NCBI GenBank assembly: GCA_965153455.1
Contig: OZ234500.1
Coordinates: 12,152,001-12,216,000, forward strand
DNA length: 64,000 nt
Source of the DNA: Sphagnum compactum
Lineage: Eukaryota; Bryophyta; Sphagnopsida; Sphagnales
Reading direction: 5' to 3'
Part shown: piece by piece, positions 52,101 through 64,000 of the stretch
Layout: the number at the start of each line of letters is the position of its first letter
Position numbering within the stretch: position 1 is the first letter of the stretch
Notes under the pieces: generated by a model
Told to the model about the DNA's origin: nothing
What the model saw: only the letters and a program-made list of their open reading frames with translations
Databases searched by the model: none
Position numbers and translations under genes: made by a program

Positions 52101-55100
52101 AACCAAATGAAGGGGCATCCTCAATCTTTGAGTGAAACCTTGGTGTTTGCAAGTGGGCTTGAGAGATGGTGGCCTCAATCTGACAACCAACTTCAGCCTC
52201 ATCTTTATCGTTACATATTTGCGCATTAAACACCACTAACAATTAATTTGAACACACATGACTCCTATAGTCTATTACAAAATTGTAATGGTCAAATAAT
52301 GTTTCACAACCTCCACATCAAAGGTCCTAAAGGCTAGTAGTTAATTCTAGGATATTTGAAAATGCAAATTGTGTATATGATCGACACCCTATTACATTCA
52401 GATTTTTCATAGTACTATAATTGAACCTCCCGAATGTCCCCAAGTTATCTATAAAACACATCACCAAAAAGATTAGAGAATCTGAGACTTTGAGGTTGCT
52501 TTTGGTGCTAAAATGAAAGAGAATACTAGACATTGTCTACAATCTTTAGGACAAAAAAAAACCCTCGGGCAAATAGGCTAATGCTAAAATGACAATTCAA
52601 TTGGTTAACCATACATATGTCACAAACTACTTATCATATCAAACAATGATTAAAGTCTGCACCATAATAAAGTTTGGCTTACTAGCACAGTAATCCTCAC
52701 ACTGTAGCCATTAAGGTTAATCATTGTTGCCCATAGTTTATGTGATCAATAAACCATTTACAGTTTATATAAATTTCAAGAAAAAACCTTTCACAAGAAG
52801 AAACAAACTTTTCTTTACTATGGGTAAAAGTAGTTGGTCATACCACAAAAAGGGAAGTTAAGAGAATAAGAGTAAGACACTTGGGATGAATGTGTGTAAG
52901 CTTTTTGTAGTTTGACAAGTCCAAGCTTTGCAAATGTGGCCCCACCAGATGTAAGTCTTCAAGCTGGAAAAACAATTGAAATAACTCAGCCTTTTTATGT
53001 TTGGTGGACAGGAGAGGGGGTATAGAGGCAAGCATCATTTGCAGTATATGAAAATAGCCCTATTGTGTTGCAAAATCAAGATCAACTTCTCCTCAGAAGG
53101 AAAATCCTAAATGGAATGTGAGAATGTGTCAAGGTACATGACCAACCTATTGCAGTCCATTACTTGTCACTCCAATGCACCTCATAGCAATGCTTGCAAC
53201 CACCATGAGATGATCTATTGCAAGGGTATCACATGCATGCCTAAACACAAGTGTTGTTTTTCTCCCATTAACTCATGATTTTTTTTCTAAAATCACATGG
53301 GTAAAAAATAAACTTTTGAAACTCTATTTCCCCCCACTGATCGTGGAGGTCTTCCTTTTTCCTTTCTTGTTCTACAGCAACCCAGACACGTTTCCATTGC
53401 TAAAAGTTGAAAGCCCTTAAGTTATAAAAGAATGGCAAATATGTTTGTGTTCATCACTTTTCACTTAAACTGCAGGTAATCCAAAAGTGATTCAAAAACA
53501 AAACAAAAGCAGAAAAGGGCTTAGGGTGTAGGGTTATTTCTACCAACCAAAGTTTGCAAGTGAACACAATTGGTGAAGAGCATGCAGCATAGCAAGGGAG
53601 AGGAAAGGAAGACTTCAACCATCTTCTTGCACCCACATGCATCCATGACCACCTTCAACACCCGAGAAAATGGTTTCAGACTATGTTTACATATCCAAAA
53701 TCCCCCCTCAACTTACTCTAGTATAAGCAAAAAGACAAAAAGATTGCTTACTCCTTTCTAGTTAGAGTATCTAGTTAGCAACACAACATGTTCAGTGGAT
53801 ACCCTAACCAAAACCATGAAAGGTGTGAAAACCCCATTCTGCCAAAAATAACGGTGATTATGTTAAAAGACCAAATCAGGAATTGGTCATGAATCCTGCT
53901 TCTTCCATGAAATTAGGGGTGTGATGTTCCTAATGGTACCACCCAATTGTACTTACACCCTTGTGTAAGAAGTTTTAATTCATTTTTCCTTAAATGACCA
54001 AACCGTTGATGCCATAAATAAAGTTGTCAGCTTGTTCTTTTGCAAATGGGTAAGTTAAATGTTTTCCATTGCTTTTTATTTAGTCTTGCACTATAGTTTG
54101 TAAAGTCAATTCACATGTATAGGCATATTCACAATCAATGTACCCAAAAGGATGGTCCAACGGAAAAATGACCATAAAGGACTATTTTGAATTTTTTTAT
54201 TACATTTATTATTTCATGATTATAGTGGATTGGTGTGTGACTATAATTAGAATGATGTCATGGTAATCTAATACAAAAATCCAAGAATAGATTGGATATA
54301 ATATAGATGTCCTTTTGAGTCCTTTTAAATAATTTGAATCCTTGTCTTAATTATAATTTTCATCTTAAATGTGAATAAAAAAGAATGCATTAAACAATGC
54401 AATTGATTTCAATTTTCTTTCATAGATAAGTAATGCATACATTTATGTTTAACAATATTCATATAATACATTTGATTAAATAATATACGATATAATTTTT
54501 TTGAAAGCTACACATTCCATTTGGTTGATTTTTTGTATTCACTAGCCTTAAAATTTGTGTCCCCAAATGTTGGCAACATGTGCAAGAAAGTTTCATGTAA
54601 GAAAACATGTTAACTTGTATATAAAAGCTTATGCACTCATTTTCTGCATTTCTAGTTTTTTATCAAAATATTTATGCATAACTACATACTTATTTTAAAA
54701 ATCACTACCATCATGCAAATTATCAAATATTTTTCACTTAAATTTATTCCATGTAGATTTTATATTGGAAAGATAACAAAAACAAAATCCTTGAGTCTCA
54801 TGTCCAAAAAAGGGTACCTTGATTGTGGATATGACCATATGCCCTTTGTGATTACATAATTGTCTTTGTTTTTTTACAGTGCATGAATTGTCTTTGCACT
54901 AAAAAATGTGGCCCTATCATGGAGCCTTATTCACAAAAAATAAAATTTTAATAATTCCTAGTACATGCAACACATCAATAAAGATTCCTCTGACAACAAC
55001 ATTTTTTCCTATTTCCCAGCTGCCATGTGCAATAGTTTCTTTTGGAACTTTCATCAACTAATTGTTGGACAAGCTTTGAACAACAAGTTTCGCACTTGGT

Positions 55101-57559
55101 TCTCCTTCTTTGTGTATGTCACAGTGACTACAAATCAACTTCATCTAGTTTGACCTTTGTTTTGTTTATCAAGCCCCCACAACCCCTTTGCCTTCAACAA
55201 ATTTGTCTCCATCTTGAATCACCACAACATGTAGTTTGTGTCTCCAAACTTGTCCATGAGGGGGCCCATTACTTACAAGCAATGAATTGATGATTCATCG
55301 ATGAGGGAAGGTAGAAACAAAAAATGATACGAATAAAAAATGATATGCTCTAAGAAATTACAATGGATACACAAGATCTAGTGTTTTTCATTTCAACATG
55401 AGTCCTATTTATACATGAACATGTCTTAATTACCTAGCTTTCTTCTTGTCGATCTAATAACATGGTCACCAAACTCATTAAATTCTACTACATGTGCTTC
55501 CACTGATTTAAAGTTCAAGCAAAGCTCATCATCTGCATGATTGATTAGAGTTCCGTGTGTATGGTTGCAAATGAGGACACGAATTTGTGAGTAGACACAG
55601 CATAACAGGAAACCATCAAAATCAATACAATACTTTGAAAACATGTCGAGCTGCACATTGGCCCCCTTGTTTTTCTTTCTTTCCTTTCTGCAATGTATCC
55701 CATCCATTCTTTCCCCCCAAAAAAACACTTTGAGCTGCATAGAACTTGCTGTTAGATGTGAGAAGTTGCATGCAATCAGTACTAGTGCAGTAACTATAAG
55801 GATCATTTTCTCCAGAATGCTCGAAGTATTCTCCCATCTAATTCACTGACCTTTACTGATATCCACAGCTGCTGTTGCCTTCCAGTACCTGTAACAATCC
55901 ACATGAACTTCTTCTGCTGAGAGTTGAGGCACCTGGACTAGAGGCTATCAATTGAAACCCATCCACCACGACATAACAGATGATTGCTGGTGCAGCTTGA
56001 ACTTGTCAGATTTGAGCAGAGCGTAATGTATCAAATGAAATTGCAAAAAATCAACAGCAATAATGTGTGTGTGATTCGGTTATCAAGCGATGCACCCAAA
56101 ACTGCACAGCAGGCATCCAAATCAACCAAAAAAACCCAAATAGGCTGATATGTCACACAGGGAAAATCCATGGGGATGCAAGGACAAAACCCAGAGGTGT
56201 CTTAGAAGTTTGTTACAAGACCTGATTCCTGGGGGGGGGGGGGGGGTGAGGGGGGGCGGGGGGATTTTTTTTCATTTTTCTGTTGTTCCCAACATGTTCC
56301 CCTCAAGTTCCCAATGGGTGCCCATCAGGTCCCCAATGTGTTCCCCAAGTGTGTGCATATCGATGGATGCTTGCCGAATCCTGATAGCATAATCCACATA
56401 CATAAGGGTTTCGACAGACGTTCATTGTGTATTTTCAAGGCACTTTCTTTACCAGGCACAATTTTCTCGCCAGCCTAAAGCAGGAGATCTTTTGTAGAAA
56501 AACAAGAACTTTTTTTATAAACTAATTTAAACCATTGTCCTTGTGCAAGGAAAGTTTGTGTAAGTGCATAAAAGTCTTGATCATTATGCAAAGGAAAGCA
56601 TGAATAGTAGTGCCTTCCCCTATACATAAAATCATGGTTAGCCTGGCATTCAGATTACTTCCCAGATATCGTTTTTGAGATTTGTCTTTCCAGTGAATGT
56701 TTTCTCCTTTATTTTGTGCCTTTCTTTTACTTTATGAAAATGCTACATTTTGACAAGTGTCAAGATTTCCTTTCATATAGTGAGAATTTCACGCAATTTC
56801 ACTTTACAACCGAATGAAAACAATTTAAAAACATAAATAAGTAAAAAAGTACAGCAGTTGAAGGTGCAATGAAATAGAGCAATCCTATTGGCTTGGAGTC
56901 ATAAATTGCACCCATAACCATTTGATGAGGGTCCAAGACCAACAAGAAGTTGCAAATTGAGGCTAAACCTACATGGCACCATTTTGGAGGGAAAATCAAT
57001 TGATGGATGCAACCCTGTAAAACTTTATTGATAGATACATCGTAGATTAGGAAATTGTACAAAGGGATAAGAAAATAAATAAATCAATCAATTGGTTTTG
57101 ATGAAAAAGAGCTCATAGGAAAGAGCTCATGATTTGAAGAACCAAGATGCAAGCTAGGGTCCAAGGCAAGGTCCAAGTCAAGGATTCCATTTGCTTCAAA
57201 TGAGGTCAAATTGGTTTCTAAAAATTTGGGCCCTGGACCCCAATTAAAGTGGGTCTGACACAGCCAAAATCTCACCAGTCATTACGTATGTAGGAAAAAA
57301 ATCAACTGAGGTAACCCCACACGGTTAGCTAGTGAACTGAAACCCACAACGGGCAGCAGCTTCCCTTGCCTCCTGCTACGGCATTGTGAATCTTGTGTGC
57401 CGCTCGCCGTCGCTTCGTCCTTTTGATTATTCGGTGCGAAGTTTCTGCGATCTGTTCGTGTGGAGGAGTCGGAGAACAGCTTCGTCAAATCATAACGTAT
57501 ATGAATTTTCTTTCTCCATCTATCCTGATTTTCTCGACATTTCTTTATCCGCTGAATAA
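49171..57559. other. Long AT-rich intergenic stretch before the PUB gene
   Basis: No gene recognised. Moderate minus frames at 49483-49803 and 55426-55806 (126 aa, hydrophobic start) have no recognisable domain. 50260-50950 has balanced composition and could be a solo long terminal repeat, but no boundaries were found. A minus frame at 52838-53038 has a leucine-rich-repeat-like pattern. Confidence 0.4.
56231..56265. repeat. G16 homopolymer and G-rich run
   Basis: Sixteen G, then TGA, seven G, C and six G. Similar runs occur at 6085-6095 and 2260-2269. Length is likely uncertain in any assembly. Confidence 0.9.
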
Positions 57560-58747
57560 TTAATTTGATGGATGTCAGAAGAAGCGCACTTCTTTTTCTA
57601 CGTGCACTGTGCGATTTGGCAAGAGGCACCTATCACAGTTGTATTCAGTACTTGGGCAATCGTCATCATCTGCAACCCAACAGTTCCTTTTGGTAGAATT
57701 TGGTCTTCACGTGCTGCTGGTGACTGTGGCTTCTTCTATTGCCTTTTTTGTTTCCTTGTATTGTAGACACTATGTTCTTGAGAGATCGTTACTGCAAGCT
57801 GAGCTGCTGCTGCTGCTGAGGCCGCTGTTGAACGGGAGTTGCGTACTTTCTGGATGTTATTACCATGTGAGTTTTGCTTTCTGTTTTTGGTTCATTGTGA
57901 GAATTTGGGTTTGGAAGTGTTGGCGGAGTGTTTTTTTGAGTTCTTAGAACAGTCGGATAAGCTAATTAGCTAAGCTCAGAGGTGATCCATTCCCCCCCCG
58001 TCCGGAGAGTTTGTAACATTTTCAAACTTTTGTTTTGCTGGATTTTTTTGTGGTTTCTCGTAGTGCAAGCAAGCAGTTTTTGAAGGAATTTTTGGGAATT
58101 CTTGATGGTTTTTTTTTTTTTTTCTCTTCCCAGTTTCAGATGACTGCAGGACACCAGGTCAGAAAGAGCTCCCAAATTTTATGTCTCGTCTCTGTTCCTT
58201 CACTCTGGATTGCTATTTCTCGCACACAAGAGGTTCTTGAATTCATTAGCCTATAGAAGCACTAGGCTAAGGCACACTTAGTCCATGCTCTTTGGCACAC
58301 ATTAGCAGCGAATTTCTTCCTGAATTTTCCATCTTCTAGGGTTTCTGTGAGCATTCATATTGCAAAAAATCCATCCATAAAGCTTGTTTAAGGTCACTTA
58401 TCATTTGAGCCATTTCTAAGTAAGCATGCTGCATTCGCCTCATCCCACCTGAACTTCATAAAGCAGTTTGTAGTTGACCCAAAGGAATGCAGAAGCACCA
58501 TGTATTTGTCCATGATGTCAAGTTGCATCATGGACAAGCATGATTTGGAACAACTTTTCTTTTGCCATGTGAATGGTGAGCAATTTTATTTATCTATCTC
58601 TGGTCCCTGCAGCAGGTTCACCAATTTTTAGGGCATGCAACACATGATTACTTTCTTAGAGGACTTAGGAAGATACCAAGCATTTTGGCACTAGTGACAT
58701 GGATTTTTTGTCCACAATTGATCTTGTGCGAATTGTGTATGCGCAGG
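57560..58747 (+). promoter_or_regulatory. Probable promoter-proximal region and spliced 5' leader of the PUB gene
   Basis: Richer in GC than the flanking DNA, with CTG/GCTGCT triplets at about 57800-57830. Possible splice signals are a donor ACCAT|GTGAGT at 57867, a strong polypyrimidine acceptor ending CCCAG near 58133 followed by a CAG|GTCAG donor about 25 nt later, and the acceptor at 58746 just before the chosen start codon. This fits a leader with one or two non-coding exons. The transcription start cannot be fixed from sequence. Confidence 0.4.
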
Positions 58748-61700
58748 ATGCATCAAGCAATGACAGAGCCTGCCACCCAGGTCCTCATCAACAAGGTGTC
58801 AGAGTTGTCCAGGGCAGCAGGCAAGGTGGTGGTGGAACAGGAGAATTTCCAGCTGCTAGGGGACTTCTTGGACGTTCTTAAGACAGTTGCTGTTGAGTTG
58901 CAGAATGGTGAAGACACCTCACATGTGCTGGAAGACCTGTTGGAGTCATTAGTTGAGCCTGTAGAGAGAGCACAGGAGCTCATCACCTTCTGCACCAACA
59001 AGAGTCGTATCTATCTTCTGCTGCATTGTCGGCAGGTTGCAATGCAGCTGGAAGAGGTCACTCGTAGTATGGGCCGGAGTTTAAGCCAAGTTCCTGTGTC
59101 CTGCATTCGGGAGGGTGGCAAGGACACAAAGGGGTCAATTGACTCACTAGCTCAAGAGATGGAACATTATCTTTACCCAGTCAAAGAGAATGAAGCACGC
59201 CTATGCCAAACCCTAGAAAGAGAGAATGAAGGCATTTTGAGTTACCCTGCGGTACAGACAGGCATTTTGATGGACATTGCACGCACAGTTGGGATTGAGG
59301 ACCTGTCTCGGGACCCGTCTGCATTCAGGAGTGAACTTGAGCTCTTAAGACAGGATGTGGAGGAGTCACAGAATGATAAGGACTTGCATATGATGGATTT
59401 GATAGGAAACATGTTTGAGATTTGGCTGCAGTCAAATGCACAGCCTAGCCTATCAGATGATACTCAGACTGTACATCCTTCTCACAAGCGTCTAGAGCCT
59501 CTCTATGACACCTTCATTTGTCCACTGACCAAGCAAGTGATGCAGGACCCTGTGACAATAGATAGTGGGCAAACCTATGAACGATCCGCAATCAACCGAT
59601 GGTTTCAGGAGTGCCTTGAAAATGGAAGACCTACAGTTTGTCCAATAACTGGTCAGCAGGTCCAAACAACACTGAAACCCAGCCTTGCTCTTCGGAACAC
59701 CATTGATGAATGGACAAGCCGGAATGAACAGTCTCGGGTTGACATTGCAGGGCAACTTATCAGTGCAGCTGACAGTTCTAAGGAGGATGTGTTGTTTGGT
59801 TTGAATGATTTGCAAGCCCTGTGTCGCAAAAATAGATTGAATAAGTACTGCATACGCAGTTCGGGTCTTATACCTGTGATAGAGGACCGGTTGAAGAATG
59901 GGGCTCAAAATGGGGTGGAAGTACGATGCACTTCACTTGCCACTCTCCGCTTACTTGTGGAAGATGATGATGATAACAAGGTGATGACTTGACTGTGTGC
60001 CAACAAATTCCTGTGAAGCACTACTATTGTTTATTGTGGGCAATTCATTTCTAGTATTATACACATCAGAACACAGTTGGATAGCTTGACAGGATACTTG
60101 GGTTCATGAATAATATTAATTCATCTTGCAGGATGTTGTAGGGGAGACGGATTTGATACGTCTTGCAATCAAGTGCCTGTCAAGGGATTTGCCACAGGAG
60201 CGGGAGGCAGCAGTAGCACTGTTGTCTGAACTTTCGAAATCATATCCACTCTGTGAAAAGATTGGAGCAACCAATGGTGCTATTCTTCTTCTAGTGGGGA
60301 TGCTCAGCAACCGCTCTCAGAATTTGGAGGCGATTTGCTATGCTGAGCAGACCCTGAACAATCTGGAGTGCTGTGACAAATGTGTCCGACAAATGGCAGA
60401 GAATGGACGGATTCAGCCGCTCCTCACACACCTGGTTGAAGGTAGCTATTTTGGCAGTTTGTGCGCACATGTGCTCTTATGTTTGAGCTTTAATCAAATA
60501 TGTGTTTATGCATTGTGAGTTTGTGATGATTTTGGACAGGATCTGATGACTTACGCATAGAAATGGCAGAAGACCTTGCGACTGTGCCACTGACTAGTGA
60601 AGACAAAGCCAAAGCTGCAAAGACCGTGACAATGACACTAGTGGAGATGCTTGGAAGCAACAGCCCAGCTGCACAGGCAGCAGCATTAAAGGCACTCTGT
60701 AGTCTCTCAACTCTTGAGAGCAATGGCAGTTACTTGATTGAGGCTGGTGTTTTAACCCCACTGATGCATGATCTCTTTCTGGTGGGACCCAACCAGGTCT
60801 CGAGAAAGCTCAAGGAGGTTTCAGCGAGTACACTTGCCAACATTGTGAATTCAAGTGGGAACTGGCAAACTATTCCTATTGATGCAGATGGAAACACACT
60901 GACATCAAAGTCTGTTGTACACAACTTTCTGCAGTTGATAAGCAACACAGGCCCAGCAATCGAGGCCAAGCTTTTGCAGGTGAGTCTTGCAAATGACCTC
61001 CATATATCAAAACATGTGTGCTGTTCACAATCTCAAGTTGCCAACTTGATGCATGAAATAAACAAACACTGAATCTCTGCCCTCTTTGGGACACTGTTCT
61101 TTGCATTTAGAACATCAGAAGGTTTTACAGAAACCAATCAAGCCCTTTGCCTTCATGTTGTGCTGCAGGTGTTGGTTGGATTGGCATCATCACCTCAAGA
61201 AATTGGAAAAGTAGTTTCACACATTAGGAGTGCAGGAGCAACTGTGAGCCTTATCCAATTTCTGGAAGCTCCTCCAGAACTGCGGGTGACATCAGTGAAA
61301 CTTTTGTGTCTTCTCTCTACGCATATGGGGGAGGAGCTAGCTGATGGCCTCCGAGTGACAACTCGCCAGCTTAGCACATTGTTGAGGCTTCTGAGATCTG
61401 ACAATGAGATAGCAGAACAGGCAGCTGCAGCTGGCCTGCTTGCAAACTTACCTGTGCAGGATCTTGAACTCACACATGCCTTGCTAGATGAGGGGGCCTT
61501 GCATGTCCTCATCAATCGAATCCAGGATGTTCGAAGGGGGATTGGCTCCATTGGCTCTGGCCGCTACATGGCCCCTTTACAAAGTCGGTTGGTGGCTATA
61601 CTCTCTCGCTTCACATATGCTTTAGATGACAAGGAGATTCAAGCCCTGGCAACACGTTACAAGTTCACACCATTCTTCACATCACTTGTACAATCAGCAG

Positions 61701-62655
61701 GTTTGGATGATGTAGAGAGGTGGGCAGCAGTAGCCTTGGAAAATCTTTCAAGGAAGTCAAAGGACCTATCTGAATTACCAGATTTACCCCAATCAAAGGG
61801 AGTGTTTCTCGACTGGCTGGGGTGTGTGAAGCGTCCAAGCCTCCCCCCAGGGCTGTGCCCTGTGCATGGAGGTATATGCTCAGCAACAGAGACATTTTGT
61901 CTTCGAGAGGCAAATGCTGTAGTCCCTCTGGTTTCCCTCCTTGACCACAATGATCTGGATATTGTTGAGGCTGCACTAGGCGCTCTGTCCACCCTCATCA
62001 TGGATACAGTTGATGTTGAGCAGGGTTCACAGGTTTGTTTTTCCTGTCCTACAAAGTGCACAGAAATGTTTTTGGAACTTGGGATCAGGTGTCTTGAAAG
62101 CAGGCCTTAAAATTGATACTGTGTCTTTGGTGTATCTCAAACCCACAAGAGTACAAGTTTCTTAAGTTCTGCAATACCGTATCCCACAGATAACAAGCAC
62201 ACAGTGTATCTGCGGATAGCCAAGGACTTCACTGTCAATTTGAGTTATAGCCCAGGGTTTAGGGTTGAGGGTTTACTGGTAAAGTGTTTTTTCCATGTGC
62301 TTGCAAGCACCATGGAGGTGCTTAAGTTTTGATGTCAAACATGGTTTTGATTCATGAACATTACTCGTGAACTTGTACATGGCAGGTCCTGCTAGTTGGA
62401 GGTGCAATACAGCCAATACTGAATATATTGCTAGAGCACCAGACAGAGGTGTTGAGGGAGAGGGCAATGTGGATGATGGAGCGAATTCTCCGCAACAGAG
62501 ACCTTGCTCAACGGATTATGGTAGACACTGATTCTCAAACTGCTGTTGTTGATGCCTTCCAACATGGAAACAATGTCACAAGGCAGCTTGCCGAAAAGGC
62601 TTTGAAGCACTTAAACAAAATCCCAACTGTTACAGGAGTGTTTGTAAAGGTTTAG
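58748..62655 (+). CDS. U-box / armadillo-repeat E3 ubiquitin ligase, PUB42/43-like
   Basis: Plant U-box protein predicted to act as an E3 ubiquitin ligase; related Arabidopsis PUBs act in stress and senescence. Coding exons are 58748-59980, 60132-60441, 60540-60979, 61169-62032 and 62386-62655 (GT-AG), giving 1038 aa, close to the length of the long PUB42-type members. Residues 1-about 190 are an N-terminal helical domain. The U-box spans about 252-322 (YDTFICPLTK, DPVTIDSGQTYER, CPITGQ), the E2-binding fold stabilised without zinc. Residues about 335-1038 are ARM/HEAT-type helical repeats, with the family signatures CPVHGG and HLNKIP near the C-terminus. I chose the ATG at 58748 because the frame upstream of it crosses a good splice acceptor (GCAG at 58743-58746) and an ATG so close to the helical domain fits relatives. 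An upstream in-frame ATG at 58685 and a second ATG at 58760 are alternatives. A 5' UTR intron is likely. No defects are seen. Confidence 0.94.
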
Positions 62656-64000
62656 GAGCATAGTTCTAAGGTTTCTTCAATGGAGAAAAAGACTGGATGT
62701 TGAGGTTGACAGAAACCATGTGCAGAGAGTGTGTAATACACAACATTTATTGCATCCATAATCAGTCTCCAATGCAATGAGCAACTGTTTTCTTGAGGAA
62801 CTGATATTGAGCTTACAATCTGTATAAATTTCAGTTTGGTTTTCTGCAATGTCTGCATCTATTTTTTTACACAGGTGATAGCCAAGTTTGGCCCCGCATT
62901 TTGGGAATGTCCCCCACCCATGGGCTTCACCTATTGTAAAACACGAGGCAAAATTTATCATGAACCAAACCTATGTAGATCAATTGGGTATGAATGGGAG
63001 CGTTCTTATGCCTACTCCTCAATAGTGGGGAGGGTTCTTACACCTATAAGTAGGCATAATTTCCCTCCCATCCTTGAGGAGTAGGCATAATTTCCCTCCA
63101 ATTTCTAAGAGGGAAATTCATGGATATAAGGTGCCCTCCACATACACTACAAATTTTCTCCTAGTAAAAGAGTCTTATTAAATCCTGACAGTTTCATTTT
63201 GTGTGACCCACACCACTTCACCCAAAAAATTCCTACAGTTGGCTGCCATTTGGGCAGTGACAAAGAATAGTGCCACTGCATGACCATAAGGCTCCACATT
63301 TAAGGGGGCCTATCATCCGTAAGGTATGGTAGCCTTTACCTTGGGTAAGGTGTTCCAAAATTTAGAGGCCCGTGTAAATCATCTAGCCTTCTTGTCACTT
63401 TGGGTTTTGCTCTTCTGGCTCTGACTTGGGTCCTCTCTCTTTGTTCCTTCTTTTCCCTCCTTTGTTGGGTGCTTTGTATAATGAAGTTTGCAAGGGTTTC
63501 ATCATCATTTTTGCCCCTCTTTTCAGGAACAACCCTGTCCTGCATGGTAACCTAATTAACATGTAATTAGGGAGGATTCACATGGGTGGAGGTGTAGCAC
63601 GAGTGTATAAAACAGCATGAGATTGGGTTAAGAGTTTTTCTCCTACCTATCACATGACCAGAAGTTGTAGTAAGCTTGCAACCTTTCTTGCAAGTACCTC
63701 CAAGGGCATCACCTTAGGACAAAAGAACTCCACAAAATTGAAAACCTGCTACTATCACCACCATTAACTTGCTTTCTCAAACCTTGAAACAACATAAACC
63801 TAAGAAAAAAGGGAAGGTGAAATTGAATTTGAAATCTTTTACTAAAGAAGAGATTGAAAACAAGGAGGGGCCTAGAAGTAACATTGGACAATGCATCTCA
63901 TCTCATTATGTGATGAGATGCATGACATTTTTTCCACATCATCAAAATAAGGTATGGCACAATTTTCATGAATGTAATGTTTGTTTTTTTCAATTTTGTG
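62656..64000. other. 3' flank of the PUB gene
   Basis: Contains the 3' UTR (no canonical AATAAA close to the stop; TATAAAT near 62822) and the inverted repeat at 63.0 kb. No further gene is seen before the window ends. Confidence 0.4.
63006..63090. repeat. 17-bp perfect inverted repeat with adjacent direct repeat, 3' of PUB gene
   Basis: TTATGCCTACTCCTCAA (63006-63022) is exactly inverted at 63074-63090. In addition GTAGGCATAATTTCCCTCC occurs twice in direct orientation (about 63051 and 63081). Confidence 0.88.

Noticed and set aside
55426-55806. 126-codon minus frame with hydrophobic N-terminus
   Set aside because: No recognised domain, no supporting splice or promoter signals, and surrounding DNA is typical intergenic sequence; could be chance.
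59492-59908. 138-codon minus frame across the U-box exon
   Set aside because: Antisense shadow of the PUB coding sequence; the plus strand encodes conserved U-box residues.
61195-61551. 118-codon minus frame
   Set aside because: Antisense shadow of the ARM-repeat exon.

Overview
The window looks like nuclear DNA of a land plant. It holds three intron-containing plant genes: two class III (secretory) peroxidases and one U-box/armadillo E3 ligase. Introns are GT-AG and short (98-481 nt). The rest is long, AT-rich, gene-poor sequence full of decayed DNA transposons and minisatellites. Three genes in 64 kb, with heavily mutated transposases of families I associate with large non-flowering plant genomes, suggest a fern, lycophyte, bryophyte or gymnosperm more than a compact angiosperm. 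The sequence alone does not settle this.

Layout. 0-7 kb: a 45-bp tandem array, a G-rich Helitron-like element (3' end at 2462), two short-repeat arrays in inverted orientation (about 3.0-3.4 and 4.07-4.56 kb), and a MITE copy carrying a nested insertion. 7.17-9.11 kb: peroxidase 1 (+, 4 exons, 342 aa), with a foldback MITE in intron 3. 10.0-10.2 kb: the cleanest copy of a MITE family also found at 5.4 and 28.4 kb. 10.4-11.4 kb: a long pyrimidine/purine low-complexity block. 17.9-20.0 kb: a decayed PIF/Harbinger pair, with a trihelix (Myb/SANT-like) reading frame on + facing a broken transposase on -. 22.8-23.2 kb: a CATG-rich minisatellite. 24.1-26.6 kb: a full-length but dead hAT-like transposase on -. 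29-38 kb: several tandem duplications with periods of 42-120 bp. 39.46-41.25 kb: peroxidase 2 (+, 4 exons, 325 aa), followed by a perfect 48-bp palindrome. 46.1-49.2 kb: a dead transposase-like gene on - interrupted by a 104-bp tandem array. 58.75-62.66 kb: a PUB42/43-type U-box ARM protein (+, 5 coding exons, 1038 aa).

The two peroxidases share the ancestral three-intron class III structure but differ in sequence. They therefore look like separate family members, not a recent tandem pair. Peroxidase 2 is the more unusual: its predicted distal calcium loop is one residue short and several near-invariant residues are replaced. The PUB gene is structurally normal. I see no operon-like or functional linkage between the three genes, and no convincing evidence of a wholly new system. 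The most testable oddities are the 48-bp palindrome, the calcium-loop deletion in peroxidase 2, the inverted short-repeat arrays and the Helitron-like element.
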